64,000 nt of DNA, taken from assembly GCF_030540875.1 (NCBI RefSeq), contig NZ_JAUOEM010000006.1, forward strand, positions 288,427-352,426. Reading direction: 5' to 3'. The position numbers and the translations under genes are program-made. This stretch comes from Flavivirga amylovorans. GTDB taxonomy: Bacteria > Bacteroidota > Bacteroidia > Flavobacteriales > Flavobacteriaceae. Each line of letters starts with the position of its first letter. Positions within the stretch are counted from its first letter, which is position 1. Under the pieces are notes generated by a model. That model was not told the origin of the DNA, made no database searches, and saw only the letters and a program-made list of their open reading frames with translations. Positions 46,955 to 56,311 of this stretch are shown one piece after another.

Positions 46955-46990
46955 AAAAGAAAGTCTTTATCTCTACAAAGACTTTCTTTT
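46955..46990 (-). promoter_or_regulatory. terminator-like hairpin in the PL6 operon leader
   Basis: AAAAGAAAGTCTTT (46955-46968) and its perfect complement (46977-46990) make a 14-bp stem with an 8-nt loop. It lies between the promoter and the PL6 start. On the minus strand TTTTATT follows the stem, as in an AT-rich intrinsic terminator. Confidence 0.55.
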
Positions 46991-47053
46991 AAAACTAAAC
47001 AACTATTCAAAAAACTCTAAACTCAACTATTTACTAATATCAATTATGTTTCT

Positions 47054-47118
47054 TGGAAAAATAAATTGGTTTACCAGATTGGTTTTCCAAATATATGAAT
47101 GTTTTTTATATAAACAAA
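47054..47118 (-). promoter_or_regulatory. promoter and operators of the PL6 operon
   Basis: On the minus strand TTTG (47118-47115) and TATATTTG (47095-47088) are 19 nt apart. On the plus strand TGGTTTACCA (47067-47076) and TGGTTTTCCA (47080-47089) are spaced 13 nt, the second overlapping the -7 box. A weaker TGG-type copy is at 47054. The arrangement is nearly identical to the susC promoter. Confidence 0.75.
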
Positions 47119-47884
47119 TTTTGAATAAAAAAACTTAGCTATATGTCTAATAACTTACAGACCATTATTCAAATTAATAACATGTTACTTTCTAAGAAGC
47201 ATAGTATTAAGGTTTAGAAACAATTTATTAAATGCTATACTATAGTACTTTCTTTCGCATACTGAATATAGTGAAAATACTTACAAGTATATAAATAGGA
47301 AGTGAATTCACTTGTTATTTCACCTAAATGATATAATGTTTTACAAGTAAATATGGCTAAAAGAATACGTATAAATAACAACTTAAATCTTTATTGAACA
47401 TTAAGTTGTAGTGGTATTCTGTCTAAATTATGCTCTCGAATACTCACCAATACATAGACGCACAGAAGTATATTTTACAATTTAAGATTTACTTGAAATG
47501 CATATATAAATATACATTGATGCACACAGTTATAAAACTGGAAGTTTCTAGAGATACCACGAAAAAACCCAAAAACTTTAGTTTACGGGATTTTTTGTTT
47601 TTAAAAAGTTTATTTGATTATAAACAAGTCCGAAACCCTTCTCTACTCTAGTAATTGAAAATCATCTTGTGCTACAAACATACCCTCTGTCAATTTTACC
47701 GCTTTAATCAATTCTGCCGTATTTAGTCTATCAGAAAAAACAAAACAATAGAATTTCTCTTAGTACTACTAGCTTAAGAAAAAGGTATATATCATTAAGA
47801 TTTCCGAGAGTTTCTTTTTGAAGTATCATTTAAACCCTTAAATCTCTAAAAAAGAAACATGACTAAACCGAAATGAATTACAAT
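47119..47884. other. 766-nt intergenic stretch without a called gene
   Basis: The only sizeable open frame (47430-47651, plus strand) is low-complexity and I do not call it. A minus-strand segment ending near 47645 could encode a 38-residue fragment ending AQDDFQLLE, preceded directly by a stop, so it may be a gene remnant. Nothing else is seen. Confidence 0.5.
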
Positions 47885-49291
47885 TTATCTAATATTATCT
47901 ACCGGACTTAAACCAAGGGTGTTAAAAAATTGGATACTGGATTCAAGGCGCTTAATAATAATGTTATTTTCTTTTAATTGAGCATCAATTAAACTACGCT
48001 CTCGCGAATTGATAAGAAATAAGGAACTCTCACCTAAAAAGAATTTACGTTCTTCTCCTTTTAATAGTACCTGATAATTGGCAACAACATTATTTACAAT
48101 ACCTTCCTGTTTATCCAGAGACGCCATTTCGTTATTGATAGCGCTAATTTTATTTTTAATGGTGAGCATTTGTGATGTTCTTTCATAATTTACATCCTGT
48201 AATTTTAATTTTGCTAGTTTTAAATCACCTCGTTCTTTTCGAAGAAAAAGAGGCACACTAAAATTCAAAAATGCCTTATAGTTGGCGGTATTGAAATTCT
48301 GCAATGGTTCATAATCTTCAGATAAAAAATTGTATTGTAAATCGAGTTTAGGTAATAATTTATTCATTTTTAAATTCCTATCGATTTTTAATGCTTTTAT
48401 CTTGTTTTCTAATGATCTTAATTTAGGATGATTATCTAAAGTTAAGGAATCTATTAAGCTTTGTTCTATCATTAATGACATATTTAAGTCATCTACAGAA
48501 GGTTTAGAAGGAAAAATAGTCTCTTCAATTTCTAGTGGGATGCCTTGTATCCATAAATAATTACTGGCTTTTAAGGCCGCCTTAATACGTTTAAGCTTGG
48601 CTGCTTCAAAACTCAACTGCCTATTCTGTAAAGCTATTTTTGCTTCTACAGAATCTATAGTTGCTAACTGCCCCGTTTCTGCACTACGTTTTACAGCCAA
48701 AAAGCGAGTATTAGCATTCTCTAAAAAGTTAGAAAATATACGCTCTTCATTTGCAGCTTCTAGCCATTCTGTATAGGCCATACCTGCTTCAAACAATACA
48801 TTATTAACTAATAGATCTCTATCTGCTTTTGATTGCTCTCTAAAAAAGCGTGCTTTTTTAAGTGAAGCCATTCTATCATTAATCAACAACCCCTGTGCCA
48901 AAGATACGGACACACCTGCACTATATAAACCATCATCAGGCACCGATAAATCCCGGCTCAAAAAAGCGCCTGAATTTTGCTCAAAATTTGCTTTAAACTC
49001 CACACCATACCACGTTGGCACTTTAAAAGTAGCGTTTAGTTCATTATAGTATTCTGTATTCTTAAACTTCTTTCGATTAAAATCAACTTCAACCTTCGGA
49101 TCGAAGCCTCCTTTAGCTTTTAAAAGGTTCGCCTCTCCTGCATTCAAAGTCAAATTTGCTTGCTTTACCAAAGGATGATGCTGTTTTACATACCCCATAT
49201 ACTCTTGAAACGATAAGGAATCTATTAACGTATCCTGAGCCACTATAGAAAGACTGAAAAAAAATATACAACAGTTAAATAAAATTTTCAT
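47885..49291 (-). CDS. TolC-family outer-membrane efflux protein
   Basis: From the ATG at 49291 the product is 468 residues with a signal peptide (ILFNCCIFFFSLSIVAQ). The upstream 49363 start would overlap the HlyD gene and bury the signal, so I reject it. The rest is long amphipathic helices (ANLTLNAGEANLLKAKGGFDP, typical OEP) arranged as two repeats. By family, it forms the outer-membrane channel for an ABC/HlyD exporter. It lies 4 nt after the HlyD gene. Confidence 0.9.
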   Translation of the reverse strand: MKILFNCCIFFFSLSIVAQDTLIDSLSFQEYMGYVKQHHPLVKQANLTLNAGEANLLKAKGGFDPKVEVDFNRKKFKNTEYYNELNATFKVPTWYGVEFKANFEQNSGAFLSRDLSVPDDGLYSAGVSVSLAQGLLINDRMASLKKARFFREQSKADRDLLVNNVLFEAGMAYTEWLEAANEERIFSNFLENANTRFLAVKRSAETGQLATIDSVEAKIALQNRQLSFEAAKLKRIKAALKASNYLWIQGIPLEIEETIFPSKPSVDDLNMSLMIEQSLIDSLTLDNHPKLRSLENKIKALKIDRNLKMNKLLPKLDLQYNFLSEDYEPLQNFNTANYKAFLNFSVPLFLRKERGDLKLAKLKLQDVNYERTSQMLTIKNKISAINNEMASLDKQEGIVNNVVANYQVLLKGEERKFFLGESSLFLINSRERSLIDAQLKENNIIIKRLESSIQFFNTLGLSPVDNIR

Positions 49292-49295
49292 CTTT

Positions 49296-50654
49296 TTATT
49301 TTTTTGCGGTTTTATCCTTTGTATTGTTTTGACTTGGCATATAATAATTAGGCGGAAATCCATTTAACTTTCTCCACACTTCAAACCAAATTGATACATC
49401 CTCTAATAGAGCTATAGTATAGGCACCAGAACCAACACGAACATTTTGAGGCCACTCATTTTCATTCTCATCAGGAGCAATAAGCACCCTAAATTTTCCA
49501 TTATCGCTAATAAATGTTTCTACAGCCACTACTTTTCCGCCAAAAGTTCCGAATGCCGCATTGGGCCATCCACTAAAGAAGATCGCTGGCCAGCCATCAA
49601 ATTGAATTCTTACGCGTTCTCCTTTATGTATCAATGGTAAATCTATAGGCTCTACAAAGGTTTCTACTGCCAGATCGTAATTAGCAGGCATGATGCCAAC
49701 CAAGGCTTCCCCTTCTTTAAATGTTTCTCCAATACCAGCTCGTAACGCCTTATTTACATAACCATCTTGTGGTGCTGTTACATAATAAAATGCATTTCTA
49801 AGCTCGTAATTAGATGTTTGATTGTCTAATTTTGAAGTTTGTGCTTCTGCTTCAAACTGGTTTGATTGTGCTGTGAATTTTTCACTGTTTGTTTTAGCAA
49901 ACTTATTAGCATATTCTGCCGTTACTCTATTAATTTCAATTCTTGCATTCAATACATCATTTTTACTTGACATCAACTTATTTTCCTGCGAAATCAATTT
50001 TGCCTGTGTTTCCTGCATTTTTAATCGCTTCTCTTCAACAGCTGTCATAGGCTTTAAACCTTCTTTTTGAAGTGTCATAATCCGTTTCAATTGTGTTTCA
50101 GCGATTTTATAATTTGTCTTCGCTGCTTCTAGATCGATACTATCACTTTTAACCTTTAAATAGGATTGTTTTAATTTATTTTCTGCTTGCGAAAGTTTTA
50201 GTCTTCTTTCATTAAAAATAGCATCTATTTGATTTCCAAGTGCCTTTACTTTACCTTTATAAGACTGTACCGAATTACTTTTTGCATCACGCTGAAGCTT
50301 CGTTCGTTCTACTAGTTTTGGATCTTGATACTCGGTTTTTATTTCTGAAATATGAAGGATGGTGTCTCCCTTCCTAACAAAATCGCCCTCTTTAACATAC
50401 CATTGTTCAATTCTTCCCGGTATAGGTGATTGTATCGTTTGCGGTCTTTGATCCGGAGTTAATGTGGTAACATACCCATCTCCAGAAACATTTTGAGTCC
50501 AAGGTAAAAACAAGACAATCAGCGCAGCAATCGAAAACCCGCCTAACAGCCTATTAAACAGCTTGTAATGTCTTCTTTGAAATACTTTTTTATGAGATTG
50601 ATAACCTTCTAAAGTTACCTTTTTATTTATTTGGTTATGAGATATATTAAGCAT
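49296..50654 (-). CDS. HlyD-family membrane fusion/adaptor protein
   Basis: The 452-residue protein has one TM helix (about 34-50), a biotinyl-lipoyl segment (GRIEQWYVKEGDFVRKGDTIL), a long coiled-coil hairpin (about 110-270), and beta-barrel parts (APQDGYVNKALRAGIGETF). HlyD adaptors bridge the inner-membrane ABC transporter and TolC channel. Its start overlaps the end of the ABC gene by 8 nt and TolC follows, so this is a tripartite exporter operon. Confidence 0.9.
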   Translation of the reverse strand: MLNISHNQINKKVTLEGYQSHKKVFQRRHYKLFNRLLGGFSIAALIVLFLPWTQNVSGDGYVTTLTPDQRPQTIQSPIPGRIEQWYVKEGDFVRKGDTILHISEIKTEYQDPKLVERTKLQRDAKSNSVQSYKGKVKALGNQIDAIFNERRLKLSQAENKLKQSYLKVKSDSIDLEAAKTNYKIAETQLKRIMTLQKEGLKPMTAVEEKRLKMQETQAKLISQENKLMSSKNDVLNARIEINRVTAEYANKFAKTNSEKFTAQSNQFEAEAQTSKLDNQTSNYELRNAFYYVTAPQDGYVNKALRAGIGETFKEGEALVGIMPANYDLAVETFVEPIDLPLIHKGERVRIQFDGWPAIFFSGWPNAAFGTFGGKVVAVETFISDNGKFRVLIAPDENENEWPQNVRVGSGAYTIALLEDVSIWFEVWRKLNGFPPNYYMPSQNNTKDKTAKK

Positions 50655-52323
50655 CTGTATTGTCTTTATTTATTAATATGCCTTTTTCCAATTTCATACT
50701 TTTGGTACACTTATCTTTCCATGAAGGGTTTCTACTAGAAATAATGAGTGTCCAATCTCTTTCAGGAGAAATCAAATAATTGATAATTCGATTTACTTCT
50801 TTCTCTTCAAAATTCTCTAGCGGGTCTTTAAGTATTAATAATTTTGGGTTCTGAATGATCGCTCTTGCCAATAAAATACGTTTAGAAACAGTAAACGGAA
50901 TTTGCTGCCCCTCAGGATGCATCATCGTCATTAAACCTTTTGGTTGGGTCTTTATAAAATCTAATAACCCTACTTGTTTTAGTATTTCATGCAACCGTTC
51001 CTGCGAAACACTGTCTGCTCCAAACGTTATATTATCAAGTATGGTACCCTCAAAAGGAGTTTGATCTGGTAACACTTGTCCTATAAAAGCTCTATAACGA
51101 TTTGCCCATACCGCTTTTATCGATACATCGTTTATATACAGATCACCTCTTGTTGGCTCTATTAACCCTGAAATTATTTTAAGCAACGTTGTTTTACCAG
51201 AACCAGAAGATCCGTCCAAATGAATTCTATCTTTTGAAGATATCGTAAAATTGATTCCTTTTAGTATTTCCTGTCCTTCAGGAGAACTATACTTTAAATC
51301 ATCTAATTCAATAGTAAGACTACTCTTGTTCTCAAATGGATCGATACCTTCTTGAGGCTCTAATTCTTTATCAACTACCTGACCTATTTTTTCTAAAGAA
51401 GTTAATACATCGTAAAAAGACTCCAATCCTGTAATCACTTTTTCAACAGAACTAATTAAAAGCAGAATAATAATTTCGGCAGCAACAAACTGACCGATAT
51501 TCATTTGTTGATTTAAAACAAGTAGTCCCCCGATAAGTAACAAACCAGAAGTTACTAGGACTTTAAATCCTATCATTTGAATAAATTGTGTCAATAATAT
51601 TTTGAAATGACTTTCTCTTGCCGACAAATATTGAGCGGTTAAATCGTCATTTCTATTCATAGCCAGGCCACTATTACCTGATAACTTAAAACTGATTAGA
51701 GATCTCGCAATCTCCTGTATCCAATGAGCCACCTTGTATTTACTTTTTGATTCCAAAAGACTGGTTTCAAGACCTCTTCTAGCTGTTGATTTAAAAAGAA
51801 TATAAACTAAAACTATAAGTAATATACCATATATGATAAAGAACGGGTGATAAAATGACAGCAACAATAGCCCAAATACTATTTGTAGTAATGCTGCTGG
51901 GAAATCTATTAATATTTTAGATAAGCCTTTTTGAACTGTTAGTGTATCGAAAAACCTATTTGCCAACTCTGGTGGATAAAAATTTCGTAGTTCACTCATC
52001 TTTACCTTAGGAAACCTATACGCAAATTCAAAAGATGATCTTGTAAAAATCTTTTGCTGAATGTTTTCAAGAATCCTAATTTGCATTAATTGTAGTACCC
52101 CTTGAAAAGCAACACCTAATGTTACCAAGACGACCAATACAATCCACGAAGTAGATACTTGTGCACCTTGGATAAAATTGATTATTGCCTGTATTCCTAA
52201 TGGCAACGATAAAGCTACTATACCCGCAAAAATGGCATAATAGAAAATTTGTCTTATATCTTTCTTATCAAGCTGTAATAAGCCCGTAAACCTCCTCCAA
52301 GGAGTTAATTGTTTTTGTTCCAT
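50647..52323 (-). CDS. ABC exporter with degenerate ATPase domain
   Basis: The 558-residue half-transporter has an N-terminal TM domain of about six helices (28-310) and a C-terminal nucleotide-binding domain. Walker A is intact (GSSGSGKTT, 371-379) and the Q-loop region is present (GQVLPDQTPF). The signature is PFTVSKR instead of LSGGQ (476-482). Walker B reads LLILKDPLE instead of LLILDEPTS, losing its Asp and catalytic Glu. The H-loop His is absent (IISSRN). So it can bind ATP but probably not hydrolyse it efficiently as a homodimer. It may pair with another subunit or have unusual energetics. Confidence 0.87.
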   Translation of the reverse strand: MEQKQLTPWRRFTGLLQLDKKDIRQIFYYAIFAGIVALSLPLGIQAIINFIQGAQVSTSWIVLVVLVTLGVAFQGVLQLMQIRILENIQQKIFTRSSFEFAYRFPKVKMSELRNFYPPELANRFFDTLTVQKGLSKILIDFPAALLQIVFGLLLLSFYHPFFIIYGILLIVLVYILFKSTARRGLETSLLESKSKYKVAHWIQEIARSLISFKLSGNSGLAMNRNDDLTAQYLSARESHFKILLTQFIQMIGFKVLVTSGLLLIGGLLVLNQQMNIGQFVAAEIIILLLISSVEKVITGLESFYDVLTSLEKIGQVVDKELEPQEGIDPFENKSSLTIELDDLKYSSPEGQEILKGINFTISSKDRIHLDGSSGSGKTTLLKIISGLIEPTRGDLYINDVSIKAVWANRYRAFIGQVLPDQTPFEGTILDNITFGADSVSQERLHEILKQVGLLDFIKTQPKGLMTMMHPEGQQIPFTVSKRILLARAIIQNPKLLILKDPLENFEEKEVNRIINYLISPERDWTLIISSRNPSWKDKCTKSMKLEKGILINKDNTDA

Positions 52324-52445
52324 ATGAATAAATGATACTAAAGAGTAACAACGCTTGTTGGTACTGTTTTTAATTGAAATGTAATATTGAATATAATTAC
52401 GGTACGTATGTAAGTCTAACCCACGTGATTTACATAAAAAAGGAG

Positions 52446-52769
52446 TTATACCGAGTCTGGGGGTGGGATTAGAACCTCGAAATTAACTATCATGTCATCC
52501 CTTTCTTGATAGTAGGTAAAGTTCTCTTCTATACTTAAAGGCCATAGGTTATACACAAATGGTGTATAGAGTTTTTTATAATCCTCTTTCAATTCCTCAG
52601 TATTATCTTTCTTTTCTGAATCTTCGGTAGCTTCTTTTTTAGAGGAAACAATTTCAGTATTCGATTCAATTAAATAATTCTGAATAGAGAACTGCGCTAC
52701 AAAATATAATGACATGATTGTAGCGATCAAGATGTATAAGGACTTATATGTTTGAAACCTTAAACTCAT
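52446..52769 (-). CDS. small single-TM protein of the exporter operon
   Basis: This 107-residue protein has an N-terminal TM segment (about 11-29), then a polar, Glu/Lys-rich region and an aromatic C-terminus ending IPPPDSV. Its start overlaps the TetR stop (ATGA). It probably belongs to the TetR-exporter transcript. No family is recognised. Confidence 0.7.
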   Translation of the reverse strand: MSLRFQTYKSLYILIATIMSLYFVAQFSIQNYLIESNTEIVSSKKEATEDSEKKDNTEELKEDYKKLYTPFVYNLWPLSIEENFTYYQERDDMIVNFEVLIPPPDSV

Positions 52770-53440
52770 GATATATGTAATGTTTTAAATACCAAATTTG
52801 TATAAAACCTGACAATATTGTTCTTCCCTTTCTCAAAATCTGTTAACGATGGTAAATGCTGCGAAAAATATCGTTGTTGATGCGCACCTTCTATAACAGT
52901 TGAAATCAGCATATGCGGAAATTCAAAATCAGGATTACACTCAAGAACTAAATCGCTTACACGTTTTACAACACGTTTATAACACTTAAAATAGCCTTTT
53001 TCATTTTCAGCATCAACCGATTTGGTATGGTATGCTTTAGAAGATTCGTCAACTATGATCTTATGCAATAAAATTTCATTTATACTCGAGAAATCATTGT
53101 CATCTATAACTTCCTGTACAAGTAAATTTATAGCAATTTCTAACTTATCTTTTGGAGATTCTATATTTTGAATTTTATATGCTAACCTGTATTCCAACCA
53201 ACTCCAGTACCAGTTTATAAGATAAATAAGAAGCATATGTTTACTCTCAAAATAACGATATATGGAACTTTCGTTTGAAGTTATTTCAACACCCAGTTTC
53301 TTAAAGGTAAAATCCTCAAACCCTATATCATGAATCATTTCTATACTCTTAGATACGATACGCTTACCAAGATCGGAAGATTTAGGATCCTTTTTATAAA
53401 GCCCCGAATTAATATTTATATGTACAGATATAGTGTTCAT
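52766..53440 (-). CDS. TetR-family transcriptional regulator
   Basis: From the ATG at 53440 the product is 224 residues. It has a TetR helix-turn-helix (IVSKSIEMIHDIGFEDFTFKKLGVEI, then ESSIYRYFESKHMLL) and an all-helical C-terminal domain. The start at 53440 is preferred over 53482 because the promoter -7 element (53452-53459) lies upstream of it. It is the first gene of the exporter operon, and a 16-bp inverted repeat overlapping its promoter suggests autorepression. The ligand is unknown. Confidence 0.86.
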   Translation of the reverse strand: MNTISVHININSGLYKKDPKSSDLGKRIVSKSIEMIHDIGFEDFTFKKLGVEITSNESSIYRYFESKHMLLIYLINWYWSWLEYRLAYKIQNIESPKDKLEIAINLLVQEVIDDNDFSSINEILLHKIIVDESSKAYHTKSVDAENEKGYFKCYKRVVKRVSDLVLECNPDFEFPHMLISTVIEGAHQQRYFSQHLPSLTDFEKGKNNIVRFYTNLVFKTLHIS

Positions 53441-53451
53441 AATGATGTTTA

Positions 53452-53496
53452 CAAATATAATAGTATTACTATTAAAAAACAATAGTAATACTATTA
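53452..53496 (-). promoter_or_regulatory. TetR promoter with 16-bp inverted-repeat operator
   Basis: The -7 box TATATTTG (minus, 53459-53452) is followed upstream by the inverted repeat TAATAGTATTACTATT (53458-53473) and its complement (53481-53496). Each half is itself nearly palindromic. It fits a TetR autorepressor site. Confidence 0.7.
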
Positions 53497-53558
53497 ATTT
53501 AATTTATCATGACATAATAATTCCTGATTCACAACATTATCTTTTGATTTACAAGCCT

Positions 53559-54098
53559 TTATTGTAAAGTTATTTCGCTAATTTCTAACCTAAAATGCTC
53601 TTGTTTTTTATTTCCAATAAGAATAGCAACTTGCTCAATCGTTGATTTTGCAAACGATGGTATATTTAATGTTCTTCCTCTAAATGCTGGTTTAAAATCA
53701 CTTAGTTTTAATTCTATAGTTTCTTTGTTATTAGATGTATCAAAGGTTTGTACATAAGAATAATAATGCCCTCTATCATCTTTTATTCTAAATTGATATG
53801 TTTTACCATCTCCTTTAATCTTCAATACAATTTTTGAATATTTTTTTACATCACTAATGCTACAATTATGTTTTATCATTGTAAAACCGCCATTATTTTT
53901 AGTAGATACTTCACCTTCAAAAACACCAAAATGATCACCAGAAAGGGTAAGCTTAGAGCCGGATAGCCCACCCATAACACCATCGTTTACAACATACCAT
54001 GATGTTAGGTCACTATGGGCATTAAAGGCATAGATAGTTTGAGATGTTGTGTTCATAGTACATATATGTATGAAAATTATTACTAAAATACGCATCAT
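53559..54098 (-). CDS. CIA30-family protein
   Basis: The product has a short hydrophobic N-terminus and a CIA30 domain: VVNDGVMGGLSGSKL (the family's opening), GEVSTKNNGGFTMIK, LKIKGDGKTYQFRIKDD and FRGRTLNIPSFAKSTIEQVAILI. CIA30 relatives are named for a respiratory complex I assembly factor; the bacterial role is unclear. The start at 54098 (or the adjacent ATG at 54095) is chosen because a minus-strand -7 box at 54129-54122 leaves no leader for the 54113 ATG. It is divergent from the SDR-TspO-photolyase cluster. Confidence 0.82.
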   Translation of the reverse strand: MMRILVIIFIHICTMNTTSQTIYAFNAHSDLTSWYVVNDGVMGGLSGSKLTLSGDHFGVFEGEVSTKNNGGFTMIKHNCSISDVKKYSKIVLKIKGDGKTYQFRIKDDRGHYYSYVQTFDTSNNKETIELKLSDFKPAFRGRTLNIPSFAKSTIEQVAILIGNKKQEHFRLEISEITLQ

Positions 54099-54121
54099 TA
54101 AACAATTAATCATTTATCTTA

Positions 54122-54188
54122 CAAATATATAAAATGTTTAACAATTTTAATAAAAGATTAAACAAAATAATATTAATCACTATATTTG
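54122..54188. promoter_or_regulatory. divergent -7 boxes
   Basis: TATATTTG occurs on the minus strand (54129-54122) before the CIA30 gene and on the plus strand (54181-54188) before the SDR-DUF2867 gene. Both fit TAnnTTTG, but clear TTTG partners at 19-20 nt are not seen. Confidence 0.5.
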
Positions 54189-54215
54189 TAATGCAAATAG
54201 ACATTTAAACCAAAC

Positions 54216-55634
54216 ATGAAAATATTAGTTACTGGTACTACTGGTTATATTGGCAAGCGACTCATTCCTATATTATTAGAACTTGGACATGAATTGGTAT
54301 GCTGTGTTCGGGATATAAATCGAGCGCCACAAGCACTAAGAAATCATATAAATGTTTCTATTATCGAGGTCGATTTTCTCAAAGAGGATAGCTTGAACAA
54401 AATCCCTAAAGATATCGATCTTGGATATTATTTAATACACTCCATGTCTTCTAGTGTTGAGAAATTTGAATCTTTAGAAAAACAATGCGCTATAAATTTT
54501 AGAAAATGTTTAGAACAAACCAAAGTAAAGCAAATCATATACTTAAGTGGTATTGTTAACGACAATCAGTTATCTAAGCATTTACAATCCAGATATAAGG
54601 TAGAGCAATTATTACAGTCATCCAAATATGCACTTACTACTTTTAGAGCAGGAATCATTGTTGGCAGTGGCAGTGCCTCTTTCGAAATTATACGAGATAT
54701 TGTAGAAAAACTCCCTGTAATGGTGACTCCTAAATGGGTAAAGACCAGATGCCAACCCATAGCCATTCGAGATGTCCTTTCTTTTTTATCAAAAGCAATT
54801 AATCATCCCAAAGTTATGAATAAATCTTTTGATATAGTAGGACCAGACATCTTATCCTATAAACAAATGATGCTACAATTTGGAGCTGTTAGAAAATTAA
54901 AAAGATACATTTTAACTGTTCCCGTGATGACACCAAAGCTATCCTCATATTGGTTGTTTTTTATAACGGCAACATCATACAAATTAGCTATTTCTTTAGT
55001 AGATAGTATGAAAGTTGAAGTTATTGGAAACCCTAGCAATATTAATCAATTGCTGAATATAACTCCTATAAATTATACACAGGCAGTACAAAAAGCTTTC
55101 CAGAAAATAGAACAGAATAGTATTGTATCTAGTTGGAAAGATTCTTTAGTTAGCGGGCGATTTGATAAAAAGCTCTCTCAATATATAGAAGTTCCTCAGT
55201 TTGGTTGTTTCAAGGATATCAAAAAAAGAGACATCAATAATGAAACACAAACTACGAAACGTATTTGGGCCATTGGTGGTCAAAATGGTTGGTATTATGG
55301 TACGATCCTTTGGAAAATAAGAGGCTACATCGATAAGGTGGCAGGTGGTATTGGCTTACGGCGCGGCAGAAGGCATCCTAGTGAATTAGAGGCTGGAGAT
55401 GCTTTAGATTTCTGGCGTGTGCTTTATGTTGATATGGAAGAAAAGCGACTCCTATTGTTTGCTGAAATGCGGCTACCTGGTGAAGCATGGTTAGAATTTA
55501 AAATTAATAATAATACCCTTACGCAAACGGCTACTTTTAGACCTAAAGGACTATGGGGACGGTTATATTGGTATGTCGTTTTACCCTTTCACGGTTTAAT
55601 TTTTAACGGTATGATCAATAAAATTGCTGCCTGA
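54216..55634 (+). CDS. SDR/NmrA-type protein with C-terminal DUF2867
   Basis: The 472-residue protein has an N-terminal Rossmann domain opening MKILVTGTTGYIGKRLIP (TGxxGYIG, atypical SDR/NmrA-like) to about residue 290. A C-terminal DUF2867 domain follows (about 330-470; DALDFWRVLYVDMEEKRLLLFAEMRLPG). The architecture is known but its substrate is not. It heads a six-gene plus-strand cluster ending with a photolyase. The spacing to tspO is 25 nt. Confidence 0.87.
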   Translation: MKILVTGTTGYIGKRLIPILLELGHELVCCVRDINRAPQALRNHINVSIIEVDFLKEDSLNKIPKDIDLGYYLIHSMSSSVEKFESLEKQCAINFRKCLEQTKVKQIIYLSGIVNDNQLSKHLQSRYKVEQLLQSSKYALTTFRAGIIVGSGSASFEIIRDIVEKLPVMVTPKWVKTRCQPIAIRDVLSFLSKAINHPKVMNKSFDIVGPDILSYKQMMLQFGAVRKLKRYILTVPVMTPKLSSYWLFFITATSYKLAISLVDSMKVEVIGNPSNINQLLNITPINYTQAVQKAFQKIEQNSIVSSWKDSLVSGRFDKKLSQYIEVPQFGCFKDIKKRDINNETQTTKRIWAIGGQNGWYYGTILWKIRGYIDKVAGGIGLRRGRRHPSELEAGDALDFWRVLYVDMEEKRLLLFAEMRLPGEAWLEFKINNNTLTQTATFRPKGLWGRLYWYVVLPFHGLIFNGMINKIAA

Positions 55635-55659
55635 TCGCAAGCATTAAAATTTAAAAAAA

Positions 55660-56121
55660 ATGAAAAAAATAATGTTATTCTTCATATTCCTCCTCATCAA
55701 TTTTGGAGCATTGGGTATTGGTACTTTGCTTATGGAAAACGGACCAACTACAGAGTGGTATATGGATCTAAATAAAGCACCGTGGACGCCTCCTGGGTGG
55801 GTATTTGGAACTGCATGGAGTACTATTATGATATGCTTTTCTATTTACATGACCTTCTTGTATGATGCCTTAGCATCAAATAAAATAGCGATACTGTTTG
55901 CTATACAATTTTTATTGAATATTAATTGGAATTTTGTGTTTTTCAATCAGCATAGTATCACTTTAGGGTTTATAAATTTAATACTGCTCAGCTTATTGGT
56001 TTTTTACTTTTTGATTGCGTTTTATAACGTTATCAAACTCAAAAGCCTATTTATTGTGCCCTATGCCGTTTGGCTTTGTGTGGCAACATCTCTGAACCTT
56101 TACATCCTTATGTATAATTAA
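55660..56121 (+). CDS. tspO: TspO/MBR-family protein
   Basis: The 153-residue protein has five hydrophobic segments and the TspO-type WTPPGWVFGTAW and NINWNFVFF segments. TspO proteins bind porphyrins and are tied to photo-oxidative and stress responses in bacteria. Its place beside a photolyase fits that. Length and topology are typical. Confidence 0.9.
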   Translation: MKKIMLFFIFLLINFGALGIGTLLMENGPTTEWYMDLNKAPWTPPGWVFGTAWSTIMICFSIYMTFLYDALASNKIAILFAIQFLLNINWNFVFFNQHSITLGFINLILLSLLVFYFLIAFYNVIKLKSLFIVPYAVWLCVATSLNLYILMYN

Positions 56122-56131
56122 AACAAACGAT

Positions 56132-56308
56132 ATGTTTAATTTTTTTAAGAAAAAATCACCCCTTCAAAAGCTTAATGACACGTACAAAAAGCTATTGGAT
56201 GACGCTCACAAACTCTCTAAAGTTAATAGAAAAATGAGTGACGAAAAATATGCCGAAGCTGACCAAGTATTTAAAGAAATAGAAAAATTAGTCTCTAAAT
56301 TAAATTAG
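56132..56308 (+). CDS. Lacal_2735-type small protein
   Basis: A 58-residue basic, helical protein (begins MFNFFKKKSPLQKLNDTYKK, ends IEKLVSKLN) matches the short Lacal_2735 family of Bacteroidota in its opening and length. Function is unknown. It lies 10 nt after tspO and 3 nt before the SRPBCC gene, so it is an integral operon member. Confidence 0.82.
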   Translation: MFNFFKKKSPLQKLNDTYKKLLDDAHKLSKVNRKMSDEKYAEADQVFKEIEKLVSKLN

Positions 56309-56311
56309 CTT

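Noticed and set aside
47430..47651. Plus-strand frame of 73 codons
   Set aside because: No motif, no good start context, in an AT-rich gap.
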